DNA from: Pseudomonas gessardii
GTDB lineage: Bacteria; Pseudomonadota; Gammaproteobacteria; Pseudomonadales; Pseudomonadaceae
NCBI RefSeq assembly: GCF_001983165.1
Contig: NZ_MNPU01000018.1
Span: forward strand, 50,357-114,356
DNA length: 64,000 nucleotides
Reading direction: 5' to 3'
The notes beneath the pieces are model-generated. The model was given only the letters and a program-made list of their open reading frames with translations. It made no database searches and was not told where the DNA came from. Numbering within the stretch: position 1 is the stretch's first letter; every line of letters begins with the position of its first letter. A program made the position numbers and the translations under genes. Below are positions 9,505-19,537 of this stretch, in pieces.

Positions 9505-9912
9505 ATGGAACAGCATTCCAACGCCTTGAAAGTGATGGTGATCGACGACTCGAAGACGATTCGCCGCACCGCTGAAACGCTGTTGAAGAACGTAGGGTGC
9601 GACGTCATCACGGCCATCGACGGTTTTGATGCCCTGGCCAGGATCGTTGACCATCACCCGCACATTATCTTTGTCGACATCATGATGCCGCGCCTGGATG
9701 GCTATCAGACCTGCGCCCTGGTCAAGAACAACCCGGCGTTCAAGGCCATCCCGGTGATCATGCTGTCGTCCAGGGACGGTCTGTTCGACAAGGCCAAGGG
9801 GCGCATTGTCGGCGTCGATCAATTTTTGACCAAGCCTTTCAGCAAGGAAGAACTGCTGAGTGCGATCAAGGCCTATGTGCCGGGTTTCGCCGCAGTAGAA
9901 CAAGCACATTGA
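9505..9912 (+). CDS. pilG: Type IV pilus response regulator PilG
   Basis: A 135-residue stand-alone CheY-like receiver. The acidic pocket IDDSKTIRR, phosphoacceptor Asp in FVDIMMPRLDG, Thr/Ser switch region VIMLSSRDG and Lys in LTKPFSKEE are present. PilG is phosphorylated by ChpA and promotes pilus extension through PilB and FimX. I start at MEQHSNALK (9505) by comparison with P. aeruginosa PilG; the frame stays open for 33 codons upstream. It is the first gene of the pil-chp cluster. Confidence 0.94.
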   Translation: MEQHSNALKVMVIDDSKTIRRTAETLLKNVGCDVITAIDGFDALARIVDHHPHIIFVDIMMPRLDGYQTCALVKNNPAFKAIPVIMLSSRDGLFDKAKGRIVGVDQFLTKPFSKEELLSAIKAYVPGFAAVEQAH

Positions 9913-9957
9913 CCCAGCCCCCCGGGGCTTGCGTCGACCAATGTAGTGGGGAAAACC

Positions 9958-10323
9958 ATGGCACGTGTTCTGATCGTCGACGATTCGCCGACTGAAATGT
10001 ACAAACTGACCGGCATGCTGGAAAAGCACGGCCACCAGGTCCTCAAGGCCGAGAATGGCGCCGATGGCGTGGCCCTGGCCCGCCAGGAAAAGCCCGATGC
10101 CGTCCTGATGGATATCGTCATGCCCGGCCTCAATGGCTTCCAGGCCACGCGCCAGTTGTCCAAGGAGCCCGAAACCAACGGTATCCCGATCATCATCGTC
10201 ACCACCAAGGACCAGGAAACCGACAAGATCTGGGGCGCACGCCAGGGCGCCAAGGCGTACCTGACCAAGCCGGTGGAAGAAGACAAGCTGATCGAAGTCC
10301 TGAACTCGGTGCTCAAGCCCTGA
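9958..10323 (+). CDS. pilH: Type IV pilus response regulator PilH
   Basis: A 121-residue CheY-like receiver. VLIVDDSPTEMYKL opens it, the phosphoacceptor Asp is in VLMDIVMPGLNGFQ, then IIIVTTKDQETD and the conserved Lys in YLTKPVEED. PilH acts with PilT in retraction and may drain phosphate from the system. ATG 9958 has GGGGAA upstream; an in-frame ATG four codons earlier is less likely. It lies 45 bp after pilG and 12 bp before pilI. Confidence 0.94.
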   Translation: MARVLIVDDSPTEMYKLTGMLEKHGHQVLKAENGADGVALARQEKPDAVLMDIVMPGLNGFQATRQLSKEPETNGIPIIIVTTKDQETDKIWGARQGAKAYLTKPVEEDKLIEVLNSVLKP

Positions 10324-10335
10324 CGGCACGTTCCC

Positions 10336-10872
10336 ATGACCGAGTCGCAAACCGCCTTTGAGCTGCTGCTGGACATCGACCGCCGCTGCCGTCTGCTGGC
10401 CGCTGATTTGCCGTCCCAGGAAACCCGCTCGCACAGTTGGAGCGGCATCGGCTTTCGCCTGGGCGGGCATTGGTATGTGGCGCCCATGGGCGAAGTCGCC
10501 GAAGTGCTGCACGAGCCGCGCTGCACCCTGATGCCCGGGGTCAAGCCCTGGGTCAGGGGCGTGGCCAACCTGCGCGGGCGCTTGCTGCCAGTGATCAACC
10601 TGTGTGGGTTCTTCGGCTATGAGCTGTCGGCGGCGCGCAAGCAGCGCCGGGTGCTAGTGATCGAGCACGAAGACACCTTCGTCGGCTTGCTGGTGGATGA
10701 GGTGGTCGGCCTGCAGCACTTTGCCCAGGACCTGCTGCACCCGGTGTCCGCCAGCGTGCCCGCGGCCAGCGCCGCGTTTATCCAAGGCCAGTTCAGCGGC
10801 GACCCGCCGTGGCAGGTCTTCAGCCCTTTCGCCCTGGCCCAGGCCCCGGGCTTTCTGGATGTTGCCGCATGA
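10336..10872 (+). CDS. pilI: CheW-like adaptor PilI
   Basis: A 178-residue CheW-domain adaptor expected to couple the receptor PilJ to the kinase ChpA. The CheW core is recognisable: [20 protein letters not shown], then [18 protein letters not shown] and [12 protein letters not shown]. Its stop overlaps the pilJ start by 4 bp (ATGA), so the adaptor and its receptor are translationally coupled. Confidence 0.92.
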   Translation: MTESQTAFELLLDIDRRCRLLAADLPSQETRSHSWSGIGFRLGGHWYVAPMGEVAEVLHEPRCTLMPGVKPWVRGVANLRGRLLPVINLCGFFGYELSAARKQRRVLVIEHEDTFVGLLVDEVVGLQHFAQDLLHPVSASVPAASAAFIQGQFSGDPPWQVFSPFALAQAPGFLDVAA

Positions 10873-12920
10873 GCACCGCCACCCCCGTCAAACCGCAGGA
10901 AGCCTCCCGTAGCCGTTCGCAGATCATCGTGCTGTTTATCGCGCTGATCATCTTCATCATGCTGCTGTTCGCCAACTTCGCGTACCTCAACACCCAGTCC
11001 ACCTACGACAAGCAGTACATCGGCCACGCCGGCGAGCTGCGGGTGCTGTCCCAGCGCATTGCCAAGAACGCCACCGAGGCCGCCGCCGGCAAGGCCGCCG
11101 CGTTCAAGCTGCTGAGCGAGGCGCGCAATGATTTTGCCCAGCGCTGGAGCTACCTGAAAAAAGGCGACCCGGCCACCGGCCTGCCCGCCGCGCCCAGCGC
11201 GGTGCGTAGCGAAATGCGTGCGGTGCAGCATGACTGGGAAGCCTTGCTCAAGAACACCGACGTGATCCTGGCCAGCGAGCAGACGGTATTGTCCCTGCAC
11301 CAAGTGGCGGCGACCCTGGCCGAAACCGTGCCGCAATTGCAGCTGGAGTCGGAGAAAGTCGTCGAGATCCTGCTGCAACGCGGCGCACCCGCCAGCCAGG
11401 TGGCAGTGGCCCAGCGTCAGTCGTTGTTGGCCGAGCGCATCCTGGGGGCGGTCAATACCGTGCTGGCGGGGGATGACACGGCGGTCAAGGCCGCCGACGC
11501 CTTTGGCCGCGATGCCAACCGCTTTGGCCAGGTCCTGGCCGGCATGCTCCAGGGCAGCGCTGGCTTGACGATCAGCGAGGTGCAAGACCCGGACGCCCGC
11601 GCGCGCCTGGCGGAGATTGCCGAGCTGTTCGAGTTTGTTTCCGGCTCCGTGGATGAGATTCTCGAAACCTCACCGCAACTGTTCCAGGTGCGCGCCTCGG
11701 CGAGCCATATCTTCAGCCTGTCGCAAACCCTGCTCGATGAAGCCTCGCACCTGGCCACTGGTTTTGAAAACCTGGCCGGCGGGCGCACCCTCGACACCAT
11801 CGGCGGCTATGTCCTGGGCTTGCTGGCGCTGGCGTCAATCATCCTGATCGGCCTGGTGATGGTGCGCGAGACCAATCGCCAGTTGCGCGAAACCGCCGAG
11901 AAAAACGAACGCAACCAGAACGCGATCATGCGCTTGCTCGACGAGATCGAAGACCTGGCCGACGGCGACCTCACCGTGACCGCCTCGGTGACCGAAGACT
12001 TTACCGGCACCATCGCCGACTCCATCAACTATTCGGTGGACCAGTTGCGCGACCTGGTGGCGACCATCAACCTGACTGCCGGTGAAGTGGCCGGCGCCGT
12101 ACAGGAGACCCAGGCCACCGCCATGCACCTGGCTCAGGCCTCGGAGCACCAGGCCCAGCAGATCGCCGAAGCCTCGACGGCGATCAACCAGATGGCGCAG
12201 TCCATCGACCAGGTTTCGGCCAACGCCGCCGAGTCTTCGGCGGTGGCCGAGCGCTCGGTGGAAATCGCCAACAAGGGCAACGAGGTGGTGCACAACACCA
12301 TCCACGGCATGGATAACATCCGCGAGCAGATCCAGGACACTGCCAAGCGCATCAAGCGCCTGGGGGAGTCGTCCCAGGAAATTGGCGATATTGTCAGCCT
12401 GATCGACGACATTGCCGAGCAGACCAACATCCTCGCCCTCAACGCGGCGATCCAGGCGAGCATGGCCGGTGATGCCGGGCGCGGGTTTGCGGTGGTGGCC
12501 GACGAAGTGCAGCGCCTGGCCGAACGCTCATCGGCCGCCACCCGGCAGATCGAGAACCTGGTGCGGGCGATCCAGACCGACACCAACGAAGCCGTGATCT
12601 CCATGGAGCAGACCACCACCGAAGTGGTGCGTGGCGCACGCCTGGCCCAGGACGCCGGGGTGGCCCTGGAAGAAATCGAGGGGGTGTCCAAGACCCTGGC
12701 CGCGCTGATCCAGAGCATCTCCAACGCGGCGCAGCAGCAAACCTCGTCGGCGGGGCAGATCTCCCTGACCATGAACGTGATCCAGCAGATCACCAGCCAG
12801 ACCTCATCGGGCTCCACGGCCACCGCCGAGAGCATTGGCAACCTGGCCAAAATGGCCAGCCAGTTGCGCCGCTCGGTATCGGGCTTCACCTTGCCGGCCG
12901 TGCGCAAGACCAATGAATGA
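10869..12920 (+). CDS. pilJ: Type IV pilus methyl-accepting chemoreceptor PilJ
   Basis: A 683-residue receptor: a first membrane helix at about residues 18-40, a large helical periplasmic region containing two PilJ-type sensor modules, a second membrane helix at about 312-335, a HAMP region, and a long cytoplasmic signalling coiled coil with the hairpin tip [20 protein letters not shown] near residue 520. The tip differs from the classical MCP sequence, as is usual for PilJ. It senses mechanical or prilin-linked signals and controls ChpA. The start at 10869 is fixed by the ATGA overlap with pilI. No pilK methyltransferase gene follows. Confidence 0.95.
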   Translation: MSTATPVKPQEASRSRSQIIVLFIALIIFIMLLFANFAYLNTQSTYDKQYIGHAGELRVLSQRIAKNATEAAAGKAAAFKLLSEARNDFAQRWSYLKKGDPATGLPAAPSAVRSEMRAVQHDWEALLKNTDVILASEQTVLSLHQVAATLAETVPQLQLESEKVVEILLQRGAPASQVAVAQRQSLLAERILGAVNTVLAGDDTAVKAADAFGRDANRFGQVLAGMLQGSAGLTISEVQDPDARARLAEIAELFEFVSGSVDEILETSPQLFQVRASASHIFSLSQTLLDEASHLATGFENLAGGRTLDTIGGYVLGLLALASIILIGLVMVRETNRQLRETAEKNERNQNAIMRLLDEIEDLADGDLTVTASVTEDFTGTIADSINYSVDQLRDLVATINLTAGEVAGAVQETQATAMHLAQASEHQAQQIAEASTAINQMAQSIDQVSANAAESSAVAERSVEIANKGNEVVHNTIHGMDNIREQIQDTAKRIKRLGESSQEIGDIVSLIDDIAEQTNILALNAAIQASMAGDAGRGFAVVADEVQRLAERSSAATRQIENLVRAIQTDTNEAVISMEQTTTEVVRGARLAQDAGVALEEIEGVSKTLAALIQSISNAAQQQTSSAGQISLTMNVIQQITSQTSSGSTATAESIGNLAKMASQLRRSVSGFTLPAVRKTNE

Positions 12921-12950
12921 CATGCCCCCCCAAAACCTGCACAAACCCCC

Positions 12951-13039
12951 TGTGGGAGCTGGCTTGCCTGCGATAGCGGTGGGGCAGTCGCAATGTATAT
13001 CGACTGACCCACCGCTATCGCAGGCAAGCCAGCTCCCAC
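12951..13039. repeat. REPIN between pilJ and chpA
   Basis: An inverted pair of GTGGGAGCTGGCTTGCCTGC arms with an inner GATAGCGGTGG/CCACCGCTATC stem, about 89 bp, so the transcript can fold into one long hairpin. It fills most of the 155-bp gap where pilK lies in P. aeruginosa. Confidence 0.92.
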
Positions 13040-13075
13040 CTTTCCATTGCGGTGTTAACTCACTCGGGAGTCGTT

Positions 13076-16000
13076 ATGGTTGACCGGCACGACTACGTCG
13101 CCCTCGAATGGGTCAAGGGCGAGATCGCCGAAACCCTGAAGCAGGCCCGTGCGGCGCTGGACGCCTTTGCCGACGACGCCCGCGAGCAAGCCCTGGCGCA
13201 GTGCCTGGAAGGCATTCACCAGGTCCATGGCGCCCTGCAAATGGTCGAATTCTACGGCGCGGCACTGCTCGCAGAAGAAATGGAGCACCTGGCCCAGGCC
13301 CTGCAGGCCGGGCAGGTCAGCCAGCGCGAAGAAGGCATCCGCCTGCTGCAACAGGCCCTCGGGCAACTGCCGTTGTACCTGGAGCGTGTGCACAGCGCGC
13401 GGCGCGACCTGCCCCTGGTGGTGTTGCCGCTGCTCAACGACCTGCGCAGCGTGCATGGCAAAAGCCTGCTCTCGGAAACCAGCCTGTTCAGCCCGCAACT
13501 GCTGGTGATCGCACCGCTGCCCGAGGACGCCCTGGCCCAACGAGCGCCGGCCGATTTTGCCGAGCAACTGCAGCAATGGCGGCAAATGCTGCAACAGGGC
13601 TTGGCCGGGCTACTGCGTGAAGACCACGGCCCGAGCAACCTCGAAGACATGGCGCGGGTCTTCGCGCAACTGGAAGCGCTGTGCCATGGCGCGCCGTTGC
13701 TGGCGTTGTGGCAAGTCACCTCGGCACTGGCCGAAGGCATGCTCACCGGCGTCATCGCCAATAGCCCGGCGTTACGCAGCCTGCTCAAGAGCTGCGACAA
13801 GGTGCTCAAGCGCCTGCAAATCCAGGGCATCGAGGGGATCAATACCCCGGCGCCGGACCAGTTGCTCAAGAGCCTGCTGTTCTACATCGCCAAAGTCACC
13901 CGGCCGACGCCGCGCATGCAAAGCCTCAAGGAACGCTACGGCCTGGATGAAGCCTTGCCCGACAGCACCGTGGTCGATGCCGAGCGCGCGCGCCTGGCCG
14001 GGCCGGACCGCAACGCCATGGGCTCGGTGCTCGGTGCGTTGTGTGAGGAGTTGGTGCGGGTCAAGGAGCGCCTGGACCTGTTTGTGCGCAGCGACCGCCA
14101 GCACATCGGCGGCCTGGACAGCCTGCTGGCGCCGTTGCGGCAGATCGCCGATACCCTGGCGGTATTGGGCTTTGGCCAGCCGCGCAAAGTGATCATCGAC
14201 CAGTTGGCGGTGGTCCAGGGCCTGGCCCAGGGGCAGCGCGAGCCCAATGATGCGGTGTTGATGGATGTGGCCGGGGCGTTGCTGTATGTCGAAGCGACCC
14301 TGGCCGGGATGGTCGGCACCGTCGAACCGCAAAACCGTGAAGACAGCCGCCTGCCCACCACCGACCTGACCCAGATCCACCAGTTGGTGATCAAGGAGTC
14401 ATGCCAGTGCCTCAAGCAGGCGCGGGAGCTGGTGATTGACTGCCTTGAGGCGCAATGGGATACGCAGCGCCTGGAGTCCCTGCCGCAATTGCTGACCCAG
14501 GTGCGTGGCGCCCTGGCGATGATCCCGCTGCCGCGCGCGGCGAGCCTGGTGCGGGGCTTCAAGATTTACGTCGATGAACAGTGGATGGGCCATGACACCG
14601 CGCCGCCGGCGGCGCAGCTGGAGCATTGCGCCGATGTGCTCACCAGCCTGGAACACTACCTGGAGCGCATGCTGCAGGACCCGGATGCACCGGGCGAGCG
14701 GGTGTTGGATATCGCTTTTGAAGGGCTCGCGGCGCTAGGTTATGCGCCAGTGCCCGCGCAGCAAGCCTGGCGCCAGGAACCCTCGGCACCGCACGATGAA
14801 TTGCCGGTCGATTCCCAGACCCTGGCACAGGCCCTGGCCAGCCCGACCCCACGTCTCAACCCACCGGCCCTGCAACGCCCGGGCAGCCTGCTGCCGCCGC
14901 CAGCCGATGAAGAGTCGGTGGATGATGAACTGCGCGAAGTGTTCCTGGAGGAAACCGCCGAAGTGCTGGAAGTGTTGCAGCGCCTGGTGCCCCAAGGTGC
15001 CGCCAGCCTTGAAGATAAAGCCGCCCTGAGCGACATGCGCCGCGCCTTCCATACCCTCAAGGGCAGCGGGCGCATGGTGCGTGCCCTGGTGTTGGCGGAG
15101 CTGGCATGGGCCGTGGAAAACCTGCTCAACCGCGTGCTGGAGCGGGTGGTCGCGCCGGGCGCCGAGGTCCAGGCGGTGCTGGATGACGTGCTGGTGCTGC
15201 TGCCGGCCTTGATCGCCGAATTCGCCGCCGACACCCAGCGCCAGCGCGATGATGTCGACCACCTTGCCGCACGTGCCCATGCCCTGGCCAGTGGCGCGTC
15301 GTTACCGCCGGCCGCGGCCCAGGATGACAGCGCGCTTGACCCGCTGCTGCTGGAGATCTTCCGCAACGAAGCGCTGAGCCACCTGGACAGCCTCAATCGC
15401 TTTTTGCACCAGGCCACCGAACAGATACCGCTGCCGGTCAGCGATGAACTGCAACGTGCCCTGCATACCCTCAAGGGCAGTGCCTACATGGCGGGCGTCT
15501 TGCCCATCGCCGAACTGGCGCGGCCGCTGGACCACCTGACCCGCGAGTACAAGGCCCATCGCCTGGCCCTGGACCTGGAGGAAATCGACCTGCTGCTGGA
15601 GGGCGAAGCCCTGTTCCAGCGCGGCCTGCGCCAGTTGGACAATGACCCCCTGGCGCCCATCGACGGCGCGCCGTCCTTGATCGAGCGCACCCAGGCGCGT
15701 CTCGACAGCCAGCTCGAAGCCTTCCTCAATGCGCCGAGCACGGGTCTGCGGGTCAAGCGCGATCCACAGTTGATCAGCAACTTCCTGGCCCAGGGCATGG
15801 ACATCCTGCTCGACGCCGAAAGCCTCTTGCGCCGCTGGCAGCAACACCCGGGCGAGCGCCAGGAACTCAGTGCGTTGCTGGATGAACTGACCACCCTGGG
15901 CGAGGACGCGCACCTGGCCGACCTGCACCCGATGGATGAGCTGTGCGAAGCCTTGCTTGACCTGTATGGCGCGGTGGAAGAGAGCAGCCTGGCGGTCGGC

Positions 16001-18931
16001 GAGCGGTTTTTCCAGGAGGCCGAACAGGCCCATGAAGCCCTGATCAACATGCTCGACCAACTGGCTGCCGGCCAGGAAGTCAGCCCGGCGCCGGCGCGCA
16101 TGAGGGCCTTGCGCGAGTTGCTCGATGAAGGGCTCGACCCCAGCGCCACCGGCCTGATCAAGACCGATGGCAGCCGCGCCCTGAGCATTGGCGAACTGGG
16201 CGCGGCCACCACCCAGTTGCAACAGGACTGGGCGGTGGACGATGAGATTGTCGAGATCTTCCTTGAGGAAGCGGTGGATATCCTCGACAGCGCCGGGCAG
16301 GCCCTCAAGCGCTGGTTGCTGGAGCCCGACAGTGTGGCGCCACTGTCGTCCCTGCAACGCGACCTGCACACCCTGCGCGGGGGCGCGCGCATGGCCGAAA
16401 TCGGCCCGGTGGGCGACCTGGCCCAGGAACTGGAAAACCTTTACGAAGGCCTGGTGGACCGACGCTACAGCTACTGCGCTGAAATCGCCCAAGTGTTGAT
16501 GGACAGCCATGAACACCTGGCCCTGCAGTTGGAACAGTTGCAAGAGCAGCAACCGTTGAGCGACTCCAGCACCCTGATCAGCCGCTTGCGCGAAGTGCGC
16601 CAGAACGCCGTGCCCCTGGCGGCGCCTGCGCCGCCCGAGGTGCAGGGGGCCGGCAGTGATCCCGAGCTGCTGGATATCTTCCTTGAAGAAGCCGCCGACA
16701 TCCTCGACAGCTCCGGCGCCGCGCTGTTGCGCTGGCAGGCCGAGCCCCAGGGCCGCCAGGAAGTCGAGACCCTGCTGCGCGACCTGCACACCCTCAAGGG
16801 CGGCGCGCGCATGGTCGAAATCGGCCCCATCGGCGACCTGGCCCATGAGCTGGAGTTTCTCTACGAAGGCTTGTCGGCGGGCTTGTTGGCGCCCACCAGC
16901 GAACTGTTTGCGCTGCTACAGGGCTGTCACGACCGCCTGGCGCAGATGGTCGAGGCGGTGGCGGCGGGGTTGCCGGTCGGTTCGGTGGAACGCCTGATCG
17001 AGCGCATCAAAAGCCTGGTCCAGCCTAGCGAAGAGCAGGCCGCACCGGTCGCCATGGCCACCGGCAAACCCGAAGCGCCGGCCGCCAGCGAGCCGGGCGC
17101 GGACATGGTGAAGATCTCTGCCGAGCTGCTGGATGACCTGGTCAACCTTGCCGGCGAAACCTCGATTTTCCGTGGGCGCATCGAGCAGCAGGTCAACGAT
17201 GCCCGCGCCGCCCTCAGCGAGGTGGAAACCACCATCGAGCGCATGCGCGACCAACTGCGGCGCCTCGATACCGAAACCCAGGGGCGCATCCTCAGCCGCC
17301 AGCACGCCGAGACCGAGCGCCTGGGCTACGAAGAATTCGACCCGCTGGAAATGGATCGCCATTCCCAGTTGCAACAGCTGTCCCGCGCGTTGTCCGAGTC
17401 GGCCTCGGACCTGTTGGACCTCAAGGAAACCCTCGACCAGCGCAACCAGGACGCGCAAAACCTGTTGCAGCAACAGGCGCGAATCAACACCGAGCTGCAA
17501 GAAGGCCTGATGCGCACGCGCATGGTGCCCTTCGAGCGCATGCTGCCGCGCCTCAAGCGTATCGTGCGGCAAGTGGCCGGTGAGCTGGGCAAGGATGTGG
17601 AATTCGTGGTCGGCAATGCCGAGGGCGAGATGGACCGCAACGTGCTGGAGCGCATGGCCGCGCCCCTGGAACATATGCTGCGCAACGCCGTCGACCACGG
17701 CCTGGAATCGCGGGATGCACGGCTGTTGGCGGGCAAGCCGGAGAAAGGTCGGATCACCCTGGACCTGAGCCACGAAGGCGGCGACATCATCTTCGACATG
17801 CGCGACGACGGCGCCGGCGTGCCATTGGATGCGGTGCGGCGTAAGGCGATCAAGCGTGGCCTGTTGGACCCGGCTACGGAGATCAGCGACCGCGACGTGT
17901 TGCAGTTCATCTTGCAGCCGGGTTTTTCCACCGCCGAAAAAATCACCCAGATCTCCGGGCGCGGCGTGGGCATGGACGTGGTGCATGAAGAAGTGCGCCA
18001 GTTGGGCGGCAGCATGGTGATCGACTCCATGCCGGGGCTGGGCGTGCACTTTCGCATTCGCCTGCCGTTTACCGTGTCGGTCAACCGGGCATTGATGGTG
18101 CAGTGTTTTGATGACCAATACGCGATTCCGCTGAACACCATCCAGGGTCTGGTGCGCGTATTGCCCAACGAGCTGGAAGGGCATTACCAACTGGATCCGC
18201 CGGTGTATGAATACGCCGGTCAGCGCTACGAGTTGTATTACCTGGGCGAGCTGCTGCACACCGTGGCCCGGCCCAAGCTGCTGGGGCAGAACCAGCCGCT
18301 GCCGGTGCTGCTGATGCAGTGCAACGACCGGCATATTGCGGTGCAGGTGGATGACATGGCCGGCACCCGGGAAATCGTGGTCAAGGGCCTGGGCCCGCAG
18401 TTTGCGGCGGTGCAGGGGCTGTCGGGGGCGACCATCCTCGGCGATGGCCGCGTGGTGTTGATCATCGACCTGCTGGCGCAGATCCGCGCCCTGGCCCCGG
18501 CCTTGCCGGCCCAAGCGGCGGACACGGCATTGGCGGTCAACGAACCGCAGAAAAAACAGCGGTTGCTGGTGCTGGTGGTGGACGACTCGGTGACCGTGCG
18601 CAAAGTCACCAGCCGCCTGCTGGAACGCAACGGCATGAACGTGCTGACCGCCAAGGACGGCATCGACGCCATCACCTTGCTGGAAGAACACACCCCCGAC
18701 CTGATGTTGCTGGATATCGAAATGCCGCGCATGGATGGCTTTGAAGTGGCGATCCAGGTGCGCAACGACCCACGGCTTGCGCGCCTGCCGATCATCATGA
18801 TCACTTCGCGCACCGGCCAGAAACACCGCGACCGGGCCATGGCGATTGGCGTCAACGACTACCTTGGCAAGCCCTATCAAGAGTCGGTGTTGCTCGAAAG
18901 CATCGCCTACTGGAGCCCGAAACATGCTTGA
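13076..18931 (+). CDS. chpA: Hybrid chemotaxis histidine kinase ChpA
   Basis: A 1951-residue CheA-like kinase of the pilus chemosensory system. Four canonical Hpt domains are visible by their phosphoacceptor motifs: HTLKGSGRM at His659, HTLKGSAYM at His797, HTLRGGARM at His1098 and HTLKGGARM at His1238. After these come a dimerisation region (about 1340-1480), the HATPase domain (EHMLRNAVDHGLE near 1532 and GRGVGMDVV near 1630), a CheW-like domain and a C-terminal receiver with VVDDSVTVRKV and phosphoacceptor Asp near 1880 (LLDIEMPRMDG). It is roughly 500 residues shorter than the P. aeruginosa protein. The start ATG 13076 has GGGAG upstream; its stop overlaps chpC by 8 bp. Confidence 0.95.
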   Translation: MVDRHDYVALEWVKGEIAETLKQARAALDAFADDAREQALAQCLEGIHQVHGALQMVEFYGAALLAEEMEHLAQALQAGQVSQREEGIRLLQQALGQLPLYLERVHSARRDLPLVVLPLLNDLRSVHGKSLLSETSLFSPQLLVIAPLPEDALAQRAPADFAEQLQQWRQMLQQGLAGLLREDHGPSNLEDMARVFAQLEALCHGAPLLALWQVTSALAEGMLTGVIANSPALRSLLKSCDKVLKRLQIQGIEGINTPAPDQLLKSLLFYIAKVTRPTPRMQSLKERYGLDEALPDSTVVDAERARLAGPDRNAMGSVLGALCEELVRVKERLDLFVRSDRQHIGGLDSLLAPLRQIADTLAVLGFGQPRKVIIDQLAVVQGLAQGQREPNDAVLMDVAGALLYVEATLAGMVGTVEPQNREDSRLPTTDLTQIHQLVIKESCQCLKQARELVIDCLEAQWDTQRLESLPQLLTQVRGALAMIPLPRAASLVRGFKIYVDEQWMGHDTAPPAAQLEHCADVLTSLEHYLERMLQDPDAPGERVLDIAFEGLAALGYAPVPAQQAWRQEPSAPHDELPVDSQTLAQALASPTPRLNPPALQRPGSLLPPPADEESVDDELREVFLEETAEVLEVLQRLVPQGAASLEDKAALSDMRRAFHTLKGSGRMVRALVLAELAWAVENLLNRVLERVVAPGAEVQAVLDDVLVLLPALIAEFAADTQRQRDDVDHLAARAHALASGASLPPAAAQDDSALDPLLLEIFRNEALSHLDSLNRFLHQATEQIPLPVSDELQRALHTLKGSAYMAGVLPIAELARPLDHLTREYKAHRLALDLEEIDLLLEGEALFQRGLRQLDNDPLAPIDGAPSLIERTQARLDSQLEAFLNAPSTGLRVKRDPQLISNFLAQGMDILLDAESLLRRWQQHPGERQELSALLDELTTLGEDAHLADLHPMDELCEALLDLYGAVEESSLAVGERFFQEAEQAHEALINMLDQLAAGQEVSPAPARMRALRELLDEGLDPSATGLIKTDGSRALSIGELGAATTQLQQDWAVDDEIVEIFLEEAVDILDSAGQALKRWLLEPDSVAPLSSLQRDLHTLRGGARMAEIGPVGDLAQELENLYEGLVDRRYSYCAEIAQVLMDSHEHLALQLEQLQEQQPLSDSSTLISRLREVRQNAVPLAAPAPPEVQGAGSDPELLDIFLEEAADILDSSGAALLRWQAEPQGRQEVETLLRDLHTLKGGARMVEIGPIGDLAHELEFLYEGLSAGLLAPTSELFALLQGCHDRLAQMVEAVAAGLPVGSVERLIERIKSLVQPSEEQAAPVAMATGKPEAPAASEPGADMVKISAELLDDLVNLAGETSIFRGRIEQQVNDARAALSEVETTIERMRDQLRRLDTETQGRILSRQHAETERLGYEEFDPLEMDRHSQLQQLSRALSESASDLLDLKETLDQRNQDAQNLLQQQARINTELQEGLMRTRMVPFERMLPRLKRIVRQVAGELGKDVEFVVGNAEGEMDRNVLERMAAPLEHMLRNAVDHGLESRDARLLAGKPEKGRITLDLSHEGGDIIFDMRDDGAGVPLDAVRRKAIKRGLLDPATEISDRDVLQFILQPGFSTAEKITQISGRGVGMDVVHEEVRQLGGSMVIDSMPGLGVHFRIRLPFTVSVNRALMVQCFDDQYAIPLNTIQGLVRVLPNELEGHYQLDPPVYEYAGQRYELYYLGELLHTVARPKLLGQNQPLPVLLMQCNDRHIAVQVDDMAGTREIVVKGLGPQFAAVQGLSGATILGDGRVVLIIDLLAQIRALAPALPAQAADTALAVNEPQKKQRLLVLVVDDSVTVRKVTSRLLERNGMNVLTAKDGIDAITLLEEHTPDLMLLDIEMPRMDGFEVAIQVRNDPRLARLPIIMITSRTGQKHRDRAMAIGVNDYLGKPYQESVLLESIAYWSPKHA

Positions 18932-19379
18932 CCACCGCACCAGCCAACTCACCGGCTTGCTGCTGCCCTTGGCCGATCGTCACCTGCTGCTGCCCAACGT
19001 GGCGGTGGCCGAACTGATCGACTTCCAGCGCGGCGAACCGGCCAGCGACGCCCCGCCGTGGTACCTGCGGCCCGTGACCTGGCGCGACCAGCAACTGCCC
19101 CTGATCAGCTTTGAAGCCGCCTGCGGTGGCACCAGCGTTGTCAGCGAACGTGCACGGATCGTCGTGCTCAACGCCCTGGGCGGGCGGCCGACGTTGAAAT
19201 TTATCGCGCTGGTGATCCAGGGCATTCCCCGCTCGTACAAACTCGACAGCCAGTTGAGCTATGTGGACGTCCCCCTATCACCGCTGGAACTGGCGGCGGT
19301 ACAGGTCGGCGAGCATGTGGCGAAAGTGCCGGACCTGATGGGGCTGGAAGCGCTACTGGTCGAGGCTGGGTTGGCCTGA
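18924..19379 (+). CDS. chpC: CheW-like adaptor ChpC
   Basis: A 151-residue CheW-domain protein, the second adaptor of the Pil-Chp system, thought to link other receptors to ChpA. It begins MLDHRTSQLTGLLLPLADRH and has the core AVAELIDF and WRDQQLPLISFEAACG. Its ATG lies within the chpA reading frame, 8 bp before the chpA stop, so the two are coupled. The methylesterase gene chpB, which separates chpA and chpC in P. aeruginosa, is absent. This is the last gene of the cluster and is followed by a REPIN. Confidence 0.9.
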   Translation: MLDHRTSQLTGLLLPLADRHLLLPNVAVAELIDFQRGEPASDAPPWYLRPVTWRDQQLPLISFEAACGGTSVVSERARIVVLNALGGRPTLKFIALVIQGIPRSYKLDSQLSYVDVPLSPLELAAVQVGEHVAKVPDLMGLEALLVEAGLA

Positions 19380-19410
19380 ACACCCGTACTCAGCATCTCT
19401 GAAGACCCAA

Positions 19411-19513
19411 TGTGGGAGCTGGCTTGTGTGGGAGCTGGCTTGCCTGCGATAGCATCCCCTCGGTTTAACTGACACACCGAAGCGTCTGCATCGCAGGCAA
19501 GCCAGCTCCCACA
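19411..19513. repeat. REPIN with a tandemly duplicated left arm
   Basis: Inverted REP pair whose left end carries an extra 16-bp tandem copy (TGTGGGAGCTGGCTTG at 19411 and again at 19427). It lies between the converging chpC and higA. The element near 31276 shows the same duplicated arm. Confidence 0.88.
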
Positions 19514-19537
19514 TTGGATTGCGCTTGGCGCCAAACC

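Noticed and set aside
16916..18952. A 678-codon antisense frame in chpA
   Set aside because: Shadow of the kinase reading frame; no domain pattern and no ribosome site.
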